From a virus, in IMG/VR virus record IMGVR_UViG_3300026519_000024, positions 1-40,426 of that record: a stretch of DNA of 40,426 nt; one strand, written 5' to 3'. Each line of letters starts with the position of its first letter. Position 1 is the stretch's first letter. The position numbers were made by a program, and so were the translations under genes. The notes under the pieces are model-generated. The model was not told the DNA's origin. It saw nothing but the letters and a program-made list of their open reading frames with translations, and made no database searches. Shown in pieces: positions 23,751 through 32,659 of the stretch.

Positions 23751-24782
23751 TTAAAAATCCAATCTAACTCTGAGCACTAGCTCATTTGTTGGATCTTTTT
23801 TCAAAGGCTCGCTAAGTTTGCTGACGGCTAGAAGCTCATTATCAGCAGAATACATCCCAACTGTTGTTATATATGTCACTGGTGTATCGACACTATTCTG
23901 CTTTACACGAATCTTACTTTCAGATAAGTAAGTTGGGTTAGCACTATAGTTGAACTCATTGTGGTTTACTCTACAGAAATAAATCGTAGAATTCAGCTCA
24001 GTTGTGTTGTTAAAGTCTAAATCAGCAAAACGATTGCGGAAAGCATCTGCGATAACTTCGATTGTACTACTTGTCAATGCACTATCAATGCTACTTCCGC
24101 TCCCGTTGCTGCCACTAAATTCAATACCATTAAACACCGAAGCTGAGATTACTGCAATACCTGCTTGATAATAAATAAGTCCAAGCCCAGTATCAGCGGT
24201 TACATTAGCTGAACTTGTATATAGGGGGGCATACTCGCCAGCGGGCGAATTAACACGAAAGTCATTTGCCGCACCATGATCTCCGAGTAATTTTAAATTT
24301 GCCATAGGGGCTGCATATGTACTGCCAGTGCCTAACTGAAGGTCAAAAGAGTCCTTCTTAATTTCGTCCTTGGTCAAAAGACGTGCCAAATTAATGAAGA
24401 TCACCTCCTTTAGCTTGTTACCCCCTGCCAACATGTCGCCGTCGGCATCAAATTGCAAAATACCTCCCGTAATGTCATGTCCGACCAATACTTGAGCCAT
24501 CTGATTATACATGTTGATTTTTTTGGCGTTCTGGACTGTCGAAGAACTCGACAGAGCAGACGATGGTGAAATACCAACTGCGATATCAAAGATATGATTT
24601 GCTGACGAACTTAAATAAGGATAATCATATACTGATTGAAAAATGCCGTGAGCATAGTTCTTGATATTGTTATCACTATAAGTCGTATTAACGATGTTAC
24701 CTGTTACCGGAATACTTTCGTGCAGCAAAGTTCTGGTTGTAGTCACGTCATTGTTAATAAATGTTTTGAATGAAGTTGCCAT
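23751..24782 (-). CDS. Virion structural protein, paralogue B (343 aa)
   Basis: The start at ATG 24782 has AAAGGAAA upstream. The N-terminal part (NDVTTTRTLLHESIPVTGNI and NYAHGIFQSVYDYPYLSSSANHIFDIAVG) and the central Ser/Ala-rich beta region resemble structural proteins seen in diverged T4-like phages. The C-terminal domain (YSANPTYLSESKIRVK to RVRLDF) is homologous by eye to that of the gene at 22604-23713, so the pair arose by duplication or shares a docking domain. No enzymatic motif. Baseplate or tail-wedge placement is an inference. Confidence 0.75.
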   Translation of the reverse strand: MATSFKTFINNDVTTTRTLLHESIPVTGNIVNTTYSDNNIKNYAHGIFQSVYDYPYLSSSANHIFDIAVGISPSSALSSSSTVQNAKKINMYNQMAQVLVGHDITGGILQFDADGDMLAGGNKLKEVIFINLARLLTKDEIKKDSFDLQLGTGSTYAAPMANLKLLGDHGAANDFRVNSPAGEYAPLYTSSANVTADTGLGLIYYQAGIAVISASVFNGIEFSGSNGSGSSIDSALTSSTIEVIADAFRNRFADLDFNNTTELNSTIYFCRVNHNEFNYSANPTYLSESKIRVKQNSVDTPVTYITTVGMYSADNELLAVSKLSEPLKKDPTNELVLRVRLDF

Positions 24783-24806
24783 AATGTTTCCTTTTTATCT
24801 ATCCCT

Positions 24807-24822
24807 CACAGCTCTCGCTGTA
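24807..24822 (-). other. GNRA-loop hairpin between structural genes
   Basis: On the minus strand TACAGC-GAGA-GCTGTG forms a six-pair stem (one G-U) with a GAGA tetraloop, in the 63-base gap between the 302- and 343-residue protein genes. No T tract follows, so it is not a clear terminator. It may stabilise or mark an mRNA end. Confidence 0.35.
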
Positions 24823-24845
24823 GGTTAATAATGTTTATTTCTCTA

Positions 24846-25754
24846 CTATACCAACTTTATAAAACGCACCGGGATATCAAGGCGTGCGCCAGTTGTGGCA
24901 CCGGTCACTCTCACAATTGTATCTATTTTATTGATGGCTGTTTGATTTGGAGCGATCGTAGTTGCATTACCTAATTGGTCAAATAGGAAATCACTAGTAT
25001 TTAGCTCTAATGATGATTGAATCGAGAATTGCAGGATTGTTCCGCGTGGTCCTTCGATCGTCTGTGTCTGCTTCCGCTCTCTTTCTTCGTTTTCGAGAAC
25101 GTAATCAAGGTCAGTACCCAATGAGAAGAAGTAGCTCGCCATGTTGTCATCATCGATGAAAGATACTTTGGCGGCTCTTCCGCTGACGCGACTAGCTAGC
25201 TTTCCCAAGCGATTGTCTATTTCTACTATAAACTGAGTCTCTACTAGATCAGAGTCAATAGTGATACTTGGGGTAATTTCAGTAGTATCAAGACCCTGAT
25301 CACACCTTATATATGTTCCGCCCTTCAGGGTTTCACCCAGCATGACCCCGTCAACTAGTTGATTGTCTACGACACTTACAGTATCCTCAGTATTTTGGTC
25401 TACTGCCACAAAGAAGGCACCCGAGACATGCATAGAGGTCTTTTCGAATTGCTCATTAAGCTTCACAACAGGGAGGTATAATAAATTGGTGCGAGGAATT
25501 GACAGGAGGCGTGATTTCATTGAAGCTGCATTATCCGCAAATGCTTCTAGAATGGGTGTTTGAAGTATTTCTAGGTCATAATAGGCACTCCCTGAGGCAT
25601 TATTCCGATCATAGAGAGCATAGTCGATTTCATCATCTCCCAGTGCGAACTTGGCGATCTTGAAAGAGCCATCACCTTTGGCTAGTCGATATCGACCACT
25701 GTCTGTGAGCACTGCATCCAGTATTATGTCACCAGAGTTATCTAAAAATGCCAT
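24846..25754 (-). CDS. Virion structural protein with 'LTDxGR' N-terminal domain (302 aa)
   Basis: The N-terminus reads FLDNSGDIILDAVLTDSGRYRLAKGDGSFKIAKFALGDDEIDYALYD. This is a recurring opening in structural proteins of large diverged T4-like phages, as I recall the family. A similar but weaker version opens the 344-residue protein at 32660-33694 (LDIQLTQYGKQLLAKG ... FYAFYDDDIIYDSNY). The rest is beta-rich, without catalytic motifs. GAGGTGG lies five bases before the ATG, and its coding strand is the last codons of the HNH remnant upstream, so the two overlap functionally. Probably a tail or baseplate component; the exact part is not determined. Confidence 0.78.
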   Translation of the reverse strand: MAFLDNSGDIILDAVLTDSGRYRLAKGDGSFKIAKFALGDDEIDYALYDRNNASGSAYYDLEILQTPILEAFADNAASMKSRLLSIPRTNLLYLPVVKLNEQFEKTSMHVSGAFFVAVDQNTEDTVSVVDNQLVDGVMLGETLKGGTYIRCDQGLDTTEITPSITIDSDLVETQFIVEIDNRLGKLASRVSGRAAKVSFIDDDNMASYFFSLGTDLDYVLENEERERKQTQTIEGPRGTILQFSIQSSLELNTSDFLFDQLGNATTIAPNQTAINKIDTIVRVTGATTGARLDIPVRFIKLV

Positions 25755-25937
25755 TTATTCCACCTCAGTAATTTTATTACTTTTTTTAATATTTTCTATC
25801 GCATCTAAAGGTCTTAAATTTTCTAATGCCCAGCATTTTTTAAAATTAGGATCTTTCATGCTCTCATAAATAGTAGCGCCCTGTGGAATAACATGATCTA
25901 TGTTCCACGTTCTTTTATTCATCAACGATTGTAACAC
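25755..25937 (-). pseudogene. HNH homing endonuclease remnant (C-terminal half only)
   Basis: A 60-residue reading frame starts at GTG 25937 or ATG 25922, neither with a convincing ribosome site. It contains WNIDHVIPQ and DPNFKKCWALENLRPLDAIENIKKSNK. This is the second half of a common phage HNH nuclease type ('W-x-I-D-H-I-I-P ... F-x-x-C-W-x-L-x-N-L-x-P-L-x-x-x-x-N-x-x-K'). Full-length relatives have about 80-150 additional N-terminal residues carrying DNA-binding motifs, absent here. It fits exactly between two structural genes (10 bases from the upstream stop; its stop abuts the next ATG). It looks like a decayed free-standing homing gene whose end now supplies the ribosome site of the following gene. 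A short functional HNH protein is the alternative. Confidence 0.7.
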
Positions 25938-25947
25938 CTTTTGTTCA

Positions 25948-28629
25948 TTATTTAATTTTTTCCTCGTGCTTATGTGCGAATCTTACTTTAAAATCAATCT
26001 TCTTCCCAGTGGATCTCGAGGTAAGTCGTACTACAAAATCCTTTTCCCATACTTTGTCATCGACAACACCAAGGTGTAACTTTGATTTCAGCTCAGTTGC
26101 ACTTTTCGCTCCATCGAAACCTGATTTTTCCTCATCAATGAGGGTCTGCAGGACGTTGGGAACTAGTTGTATGTAACGGCGCATTTGTTTTGTCGCAGTA
26201 CGTTCCTGGGTACTAAATTCTACTACTTCTTTCAATAGAAAGATAGTCCCCCCTTCATTTATTAACTCTACCTTGATTATCGGTGTAGGATTAGAGAAGT
26301 TGTTGTGGCTGTCGAATGCCCTGAAGGTATAGTAATATTTCTTATTCGGTATCAGGGTATCGACATAACTTGCAGCTGTAGCTGATTGGAGCGTCTTAAA
26401 ATCGATGTCAGTGCGAATACTGGCTAATAAATTACCAGCAAAATCGCGGTAACTAGTGGGATGGATATCAGTGCGGTAAACTTCAAACGAGGTAGACTGG
26501 TCATCTGCCTTAAAGCGTATCGGTGCACCAAGTGCAACACCCCTTTGTTTCCTCAGATTATTAAAATACTTCTCTTCTCCATGATTTATGGTTATAGGAT
26601 TTGCCATAATGTTACCTACATTGCCGTTCATCAAGAATAACAACTTATTGTCTATATTTTTATATGGTATTATATTGATATCCGGCATAATGGGTGGATC
26701 ATCAACCACGACGCTATTAAAGGTATAATATTTATTCTCATATAACCTAATCGAAGGCTGCTGCTCCACCTTGAAAGTGGCATGTCTCACATAACTATCA
26801 ACATCTGGCTTGTCATACCTATATTTGTTTCCAATAACAAGCTGATATGCATAAACTACATAAGTGTATTTTTTATTATATTTCACTTGTGTATCAATAA
26901 ATCTTAACACATCTATCTCATTCGAATTAGGAAAATAGTGATTCTGTAACAGCTTGCCACTAACATCACCTTCATACTTTGCGACACGATATAATACTGT
27001 CTCTGAATATGCAAGCCTTCCCTCCAGGAGCGACTCAAATGTCCTAAACTTTTGCCTAATCAATCTCTGGAGTTTACCATAGAAGATAGTGAACATTAGT
27101 GATTTAAAAAATTTACTTTCTTTTCCGTCGAGGTGTTTCCTTCTATTTTCATATTTGCCTAAAAGTACAGAATCTTCTCCCGATATGCCAGTTCCAGTCT
27201 CCATAGGAGCCAATACGGTAGTTAAATCCCATGCACGTTTAGTAACATCCGAGAAAGCAGCTACCTTCTTGGGGTTTCCGTTGCCCAATTTCTGGATTAT
27301 TGTTTCTTCTGATTGCTGACAAGACTCCGTAAAGGAGTCCTTCCCACTAATCAGCTTTGCCATTTGTGCAACAAAAGAATCGCTTAAATTAGTATCTTTT
27401 AGGACTTGAGCAAAAGTTGTTGTCTTGTCGGTACTAAATTGCACGTCGACATACATCGGAAACATTTCGCGTTTATCGTTGAACTTCTTCAACATCTCGC
27501 TTTCGCCTATTGGCAACAAAACATTCGAAAACTTCTGTCTCAAATCCTCAATCACTGTGCGCGGAGCATTATTATATTGTCTCGCATATAGATCGTAATA
27601 TTGCCCAATAGGGTGCGTCTTGATATCGAACTTTTGTTGTCCTTCTTTTTTGGTGAAAAGACCATCCTCTACCTTAATGGTATCAGATAAGGTTATTAGC
27701 TCTCTAAAGTCTGGGTTCGGATTCTCACTCGTCAACTCTGAAAGAAAGGCATACATGTTCGGTAGCGTATTCTCCAGGACACCATCCTCACTAATCTTCT
27801 TTTCAAAAACTTCTGCAAAGAAATTATACTCAGCAGCCACTTCAGCCGATAAACCAGCCTGTGGAACATTCATTTTCTCTAATTCTTCTCGAGAAAAAGG
27901 CAAAGGCATTTCATATGCGTGATCGAAATAAAAGGTGTTCTTATCAATAGTAGCTTTTAAATCTTCAGCTATCGTGGCTCGCTTTGTAGTTGAGCCATTA
28001 TACCTGCCACCGCTAACATACGATTTCCAAAATTGCTTTGAATGCTTCTTCTCTGCATTATTGAAGGCACCCTTTGTCGAACTAATATCAACCCACTCTT
28101 CGGTTATCCCGAAATCGCTTGCTGTGTCAATATCAACCGGCGCTCGATAGTTTATAACATAAGGTGCCGATGCTTGGGTTGCATTGATAAATTCAAATTG
28201 TTTTTGCTTACTATCGATCGTCCAATAACTACCAACCCTGCCTCGCAAAGCATCTCTTACAAAGGTTTCATTATTTTCCGGAGCACTATTTTTCTCATAA
28301 TACTCCCTAGAGGGACCATATGACGATGACGGAATCACTCGGAGCATCCTACCAACAGAAACGATCTCAGTTTCGTTTCTGGGATGCTCTGACATCATCT
28401 CCGGCAGCACCACAAACTCTTCCGATTGTAATTCTTTTGTTTGTACCTCTTCTAGTATTTCGTCATCGGTTTGGATTATCTCTGGTCTTGTTTTATCTTT
28501 TCCTCTCCCTCGACGGCGCTTCTCGAATACAGCTAAAGCCTTCTTAGCTCCCTTTTGTTTTGAGGAGGCAATGCCACTCTTTGAAGCCAGTGTTCTTGCT
28601 ATTTCATTAAAATCTAATTTCTTTGCCAT
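25948..28629 (-). CDS. Large virion structural protein with FN3-like domain (893 aa)
   Basis: The N-terminus is basic and low in complexity (KKLDFNEIARTLASKSG, then KRRRGRGKDK). The long middle part has no recognised domain. Residues about 695-790 look like a fibronectin type III domain (TSFEVYRTDIHP ... YVDTLIPNKKYYYTFRAFDSHNNFS, with the Y-Y-F-R-A core strand). The C-terminus ends with charged strands (KKIDFKVRFAHKHEEKIK). The start overlaps the previous stop (TAATG) and is preceded by GAAGG. In neighbouring-gene context it is a tail or baseplate component. FN3 modules on phage tails often mediate weak carbohydrate contacts, which is general knowledge and not shown here. Confidence 0.78.
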   Translation of the reverse strand: MAKKLDFNEIARTLASKSGIASSKQKGAKKALAVFEKRRRGRGKDKTRPEIIQTDDEILEEVQTKELQSEEFVVLPEMMSEHPRNETEIVSVGRMLRVIPSSSYGPSREYYEKNSAPENNETFVRDALRGRVGSYWTIDSKQKQFEFINATQASAPYVINYRAPVDIDTASDFGITEEWVDISSTKGAFNNAEKKHSKQFWKSYVSGGRYNGSTTKRATIAEDLKATIDKNTFYFDHAYEMPLPFSREELEKMNVPQAGLSAEVAAEYNFFAEVFEKKISEDGVLENTLPNMYAFLSELTSENPNPDFRELITLSDTIKVEDGLFTKKEGQQKFDIKTHPIGQYYDLYARQYNNAPRTVIEDLRQKFSNVLLPIGESEMLKKFNDKREMFPMYVDVQFSTDKTTTFAQVLKDTNLSDSFVAQMAKLISGKDSFTESCQQSEETIIQKLGNGNPKKVAAFSDVTKRAWDLTTVLAPMETGTGISGEDSVLLGKYENRRKHLDGKESKFFKSLMFTIFYGKLQRLIRQKFRTFESLLEGRLAYSETVLYRVAKYEGDVSGKLLQNHYFPNSNEIDVLRFIDTQVKYNKKYTYVVYAYQLVIGNKYRYDKPDVDSYVRHATFKVEQQPSIRLYENKYYTFNSVVVDDPPIMPDINIIPYKNIDNKLLFLMNGNVGNIMANPITINHGEEKYFNNLRKQRGVALGAPIRFKADDQSTSFEVYRTDIHPTSYRDFAGNLLASIRTDIDFKTLQSATAASYVDTLIPNKKYYYTFRAFDSHNNFSNPTPIIKVELINEGGTIFLLKEVVEFSTQERTATKQMRRYIQLVPNVLQTLIDEEKSGFDGAKSATELKSKLHLGVVDDKVWEKDFVVRLTSRSTGKKIDFKVRFAHKHEEKIK

Positions 28630-28862
28630 TACTCGCCTTCCATCTTTTCTAATTTGTCATAATACTCTGGATCTTCCATTAGATGATCCATAGCAATCTC
28701 GGTTGCTATTGCTTTGCTTGTAGTGTGTTCTAATTCTACCCTGACGCCTCTTGCGAGGACACTAGAGGGGAAATCGGAAGGCTTCTTGGTATCCGCTAAC
28801 CCGCCAGGTATTTTGTCCTCACAGAGCCTCTTATTTCTTTTTTTCATGATTATTCTTATCAT
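28629..28862 (-). CDS. DUF5661-like small protein (77 aa)
   Basis: The sequence KIPGGLADTKKPSDFPSSVL (17-36) followed by GVRVELEHTTSKAIATEIAMDHLMEDPEYYDKL (39-71) is the DUF5661 pattern (P-G-G-L-A-D-K-x-x-P-x-D-F ... V-E-x-E-H-T ... E-I-A-x-D-H-L-x-E-D-P-x-Y-Y). The family is common in phages and function is unknown. The two His residues in E-H-T and D-H-L and the adjacent acids could bind a metal (inference). Start at ATG 28862 overlaps the previous stop by four bases; ATG 28847 (MKKRNKR) is an alternative. It sits inside the tail-structure operon. Confidence 0.82.
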   Translation of the reverse strand: MIRIIMKKRNKRLCEDKIPGGLADTKKPSDFPSSVLARGVRVELEHTTSKAIATEIAMDHLMEDPEYYDKLEKMEGE

Positions 28863-31800
28863 TTAATTATCTTTCCATCTTGGCATATTTCTTCCTCTAC
28901 CTTAGCTACTATAAGGGTTGAGTTAGTGCTCAATGTCCTAAACCCTATAGAGCTGGCGGCTGCTTCCAAGTTTTCTAATATTGTATTGCCTTCCACCACA
29001 TTGTTTCTTAAATATTCTGTCTCGATAGCTGATGTTTGACAATCGGTAGCAACCACTTCAATGGCTACCTTGACATCAGCCTGAATCTTCTCGCCCCGTA
29101 TTATTATCTCACTAGTTACTCTCTTTTCACCAACTGCAGCTGTGTTATCGCCGACTCTGAAGGTTTTTTCGATTCGCGCTCCTTGACTATCGGTTTCAAT
29201 TATTTCAATCTTAACAGGCGTGGTCTTGCTGCTTTCCTCACTATTGCCTACTTTATTAGTATCTACTTGTATAATATTCATTGTAGGAAGTGCAGCCCTT
29301 ATCTCGCCAATAATTTTATTAGTCAAGACCCCCGTCTCTACAATAATAGGAAAAGAGGAGCCAGACTTCTTTTGCTTCTTTGGAGTCAAAACAAAATATT
29401 CATCATAAGTAGCATAAGACAACCCCTTATTTCTCTTTAAACCCAGCGCGTCTTCTCTATATGGTCTCATTCTACACAAGATACCTTGCCCTACCATCAA
29501 ATCGTACTTGTCGTTTGTCAGTGTAGACCATATTGGTGCTTGTATAAGAAGGTTGCCATCTACATCTTTCTCATATCCATCAAGAAAATCAACCTTATTG
29601 ATCATCTTATAAGTAAGATCTATTTCAATGGTTGATTTTATCTTACCAGTAATGACAGAGGAGTCTATGTTTGCATATCTCTCGTCATTAACAAGACTAG
29701 AACCACCGCTCTGTAGGAACATGGCTTTTACTTGATTCGGGAATTCTTTAAATTGCTCCATCGTAACTGCTTTATTTAATCCACGGATCATTGTAGTACC
29801 ATCGTTAGCAGTCAGTACCTTTAGATTATTAACATTGGCAACTGCTTCGAAAGGAGCGCGCTTATTCTCGACTGAGGCTTGGGGTGCCCTTCTGGTCCTT
29901 CTATTTGCCCTTCTCGATGTCCTTTTTGAGACATCAGCGGTTCCATTCTGGATTGCCGGTGAAGCTAAAAGACTATAGAAAGGCAGCAAAGCCTCTGTTT
30001 CTTGTTCCTCGGTGCGCCCTTCTTCACTGACCGCCGATGCCGGCATTGTGTCTGGCATCTGACATAATGTTGTAGCTGCTGGTAAGAGTGTTAAAAGCTT
30101 TTGTGCTTTCAATAAAGTATAATCATCATCGTCCTTTATTGCCTCGACCCTCACCTTATCGATGCTAACTGAAAATCCAGCCACCGCGTTCGCCATAGCC
30201 CCTAGTGATGCAGCCCTGTTGCCCTTAATTGGATCGCTCTTGGCGGGAAGTTTTATCGGAGTTTCTGATGCTTTCGTCGCTGCCATCATGGAATATAACT
30301 GCTGGCTGATATCACTCTCTGATACCTCCCCTTCATTCATTCTCTGCACAAATCTTTTCTTTTTTGTCTTCTTTGGTGAGCTATTGTTTGCTCCATTAGA
30401 GTTCAACACAACAAATGATTTTGTCATTGTATCAAAGCGTGCAGGCATCAGGAAGGCGAAACTAGCTCCCCTGATTGAATCACCTTTGGTTATTTCTTTC
30501 CCTTGTGCAGAAATATTAATATCTGGTTGTGCCGTCTTAAAAAAACGGAGTGTTTCAGCATCAACGCGACCACTGAAGGCGTCTCCGCTCAAGGTGCGTA
30601 TTCCGTCATCGTTCCCTGTCTCGTCTTCACCAAGAGATAAATAATCTATCCCGATTCCCTTCATTACTTCACTATCGAATATTTGGGTAAAATGCTTCTG
30701 CAAGAAGAATGTCTTTTTTGGGGCAGAGCGAAGACTGGTACCAGCCATCTGAGAACTTCCCGATAGAAACTTCTTTGGGCTTGTACTCGTCACAGCTCCA
30801 ACTAATCTGCCTAGTGATGATGCCAAGTCATCAATCATGCCCATAACAGCTGCAACTCCTTGAGGATTGCCGGTGGTTGGGCTCGCAAAGGAATAGAGTG
30901 CGTTTAAGAGCTGGTATCTATTTTTCCTATCACTGATGTGGTCAGTAAAGATATCTAATATATCGGCGTAAACCACAATCGGGGCGATCCATGGTGCGCT
31001 CATCCTATCTTTGCCTTTGTATCTTTTTTGCATCTTCTCGATAAAGAATTGAGTAAAGCGGTTAGAGACAATATCGTAGTTGCCAGCTGTCACACCTTTA
31101 GTAACTGCCTGTTCATCAGGCTTTTCTATATGCGGATCCCTAACCTCAGCCAGATATTTAGACATAGAAGTCTTGCTGCATAAGGAATAGTAGGATGTTA
31201 GTTCGCTCTTAGCTAGGAGCAAATTATTTATTTTACTTTCAATAATCTCTACTGTTGCATCATCGATATCTAGTTCGATGACATATCGATAAAGACCATC
31301 TGTGACATCCGACATTGTCTTATCCATGCCGGTAAAATGCCTGACACCAAAAAATTCTTCGCTCTTTATTAACTCAACTTCTTTCAAAGAGCCGACCTTA
31401 TTATTGACAGGTGAGAAGCTTTTCCAGCTACTTTCTCCAGAATTAATAATAAGCTCCAGCGGCTCGTTGTCTGAAAAGGGTGCGATTCCGACTGGTGTAC
31501 CAGAGCTTGCGAGGCACCCGTTCTCTTTTATACGCTGTCTTAGTACCCTTAAACTGCGAATTTGGCTTCCCTTGATCAGTTCCTCTCTCAGGCGTGGCGT
31601 CTTTTCAATAAGACGCCCAAAGAGAGTATTCTCGATGATAACCTTTTCCATATCAACTGAAAAGAAAAACTTTGCATCCCCGTCTTTATCTCTAGCAAGC
31701 ATCATATCCGAGAATAGGCTTGTCTCCTGTTTCTGGAATACTTCGTCATTACTTTGTCTTTTTATTAAATTATTTCTGTTGGCAGCTTTCTCAAGAATAG

Positions 31801-32653
31801 AGAAATCAATCTCCAGCTTCTCGACTTTCTTTATATTTCTGAAGTCTTGAATCTTTGTATTGGTAACTACGCTCCTCTCGAGTTTTATCGAATTGGAGGA
31901 GGAGGGCGTGCCCGACATCCACTGCTGCCCATCTTTATAAACTGCTCCTTTCCAGATTGCGCCATCGTTGTGAAAAACAAACGTTCTCGCTACAATATCG
32001 AAGTCTTCAATAACTATTTCGCTAGCAAGTTTGCCTGCAAGCCTAGTAGAGTCAACATCAAACCCAAAGTCAATTGCCATAGCTGCTAGATCTATTTTTG
32101 TAACCGCAAAGTAAGATAGATGTTCTGGCTTTTCCCCGAGCAGTTCAAACTTTAAATTATAAGTAATATCATATACTTCGTTGCCGTTCTCTCCTGTCCT
32201 ACTTTTGTATTGAGTCAGTTTTGAGTCGGTGCCATCTATATCTTTTTTAACCGATATTTTTCTTACCTTCACGTTATCGTTAATAAGGCGATAAACCTCT
32301 TCTATACTGTCAACCCCTAGTGCAATAGCCGCAACTGACATTCTTGTATCTTTATCACTCACTAATATCGTGTTATCTATGAGTTCAAATGCATCGTTAC
32401 CTGATGTTATCAGAGAGGTTATCTTAGCTGATGTGCTTTGATAAACAGTTAAATTCAGATACTTCCCCATCTCTTTGCTTGAAAACCATGTCCCGACAAG
32501 ATCATCAGTAACTTGCTCTTTCATGATCAGGTTTAAATTTACCATTAGTCTGTCTTCTTCTGAAGCAGATGTCGTCTCTAATGTGATTTTCTCAATGCGA
32601 ACATCGGGAATCAATGAACCAATTACATCATCTTCTTTATTATTGTCAACCAT
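28859..32653 (-). CDS. Large virion structural protein (1264 aa)
   Basis: The protein opens with an acidic segment and SLIPDVRIEKITLETTSASEEDRLMVNLNLIMKEQV. The length and repeated beta-strand/linker pattern suit a tail or baseplate scaffold. A helical patch (DILDIFTDHISDRKNRYQLLNALYSF, split here by position, about 570-600) and a very basic patch (RTSRRANRRTRRAPQ, about residues 908-925) are visible. No enzymatic motif was recognised. GGAG lies eight bases before the ATG, inside the last codons of the previous gene. It is probably a baseplate or tail-fibre attachment protein; there is no way to tell which from sequence alone. Confidence 0.78.
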   Translation of the reverse strand: MVDNNKEDDVIGSLIPDVRIEKITLETTSASEEDRLMVNLNLIMKEQVTDDLVGTWFSSKEMGKYLNLTVYQSTSAKITSLITSGNDAFELIDNTILVSDKDTRMSVAAIALGVDSIEEVYRLINDNVKVRKISVKKDIDGTDSKLTQYKSRTGENGNEVYDITYNLKFELLGEKPEHLSYFAVTKIDLAAMAIDFGFDVDSTRLAGKLASEIVIEDFDIVARTFVFHNDGAIWKGAVYKDGQQWMSGTPSSSNSIKLERSVVTNTKIQDFRNIKKVEKLEIDFSILEKAANRNNLIKRQSNDEVFQKQETSLFSDMMLARDKDGDAKFFFSVDMEKVIIENTLFGRLIEKTPRLREELIKGSQIRSLRVLRQRIKENGCLASSGTPVGIAPFSDNEPLELIINSGESSWKSFSPVNNKVGSLKEVELIKSEEFFGVRHFTGMDKTMSDVTDGLYRYVIELDIDDATVEIIESKINNLLLAKSELTSYYSLCSKTSMSKYLAEVRDPHIEKPDEQAVTKGVTAGNYDIVSNRFTQFFIEKMQKRYKGKDRMSAPWIAPIVVYADILDIFTDHISDRKNRYQLLNALYSFASPTTGNPQGVAAVMGMIDDLASSLGRLVGAVTSTSPKKFLSGSSQMAGTSLRSAPKKTFFLQKHFTQIFDSEVMKGIGIDYLSLGEDETGNDDGIRTLSGDAFSGRVDAETLRFFKTAQPDINISAQGKEITKGDSIRGASFAFLMPARFDTMTKSFVVLNSNGANNSSPKKTKKKRFVQRMNEGEVSESDISQQLYSMMAATKASETPIKLPAKSDPIKGNRAASLGAMANAVAGFSVSIDKVRVEAIKDDDDYTLLKAQKLLTLLPAATTLCQMPDTMPASAVSEEGRTEEQETEALLPFYSLLASPAIQNGTADVSKRTSRRANRRTRRAPQASVENKRAPFEAVANVNNLKVLTANDGTTMIRGLNKAVTMEQFKEFPNQVKAMFLQSGGSSLVNDERYANIDSSVITGKIKSTIEIDLTYKMINKVDFLDGYEKDVDGNLLIQAPIWSTLTNDKYDLMVGQGILCRMRPYREDALGLKRNKGLSYATYDEYFVLTPKKQKKSGSSFPIIVETGVLTNKIIGEIRAALPTMNIIQVDTNKVGNSEESSKTTPVKIEIIETDSQGARIEKTFRVGDNTAAVGEKRVTSEIIIRGEKIQADVKVAIEVVATDCQTSAIETEYLRNNVVEGNTILENLEAAASSIGFRTLSTNSTLIVAKVEEEICQDGKIIK

Positions 32654-32659
32654 CTTGTA

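Noticed and set aside
30162-30644. 160-codon plus-strand frame with hydrophobic stretches
   Set aside because: Hydrophobic runs are a by-product of the opposite strand's codons; no start signal and no family features.
31302-31850. 182-codon plus-strand frame
   Set aside because: Lies entirely inside the 1264-residue structural gene on the other strand, has no recognisable motif and no Shine-Dalgarno.
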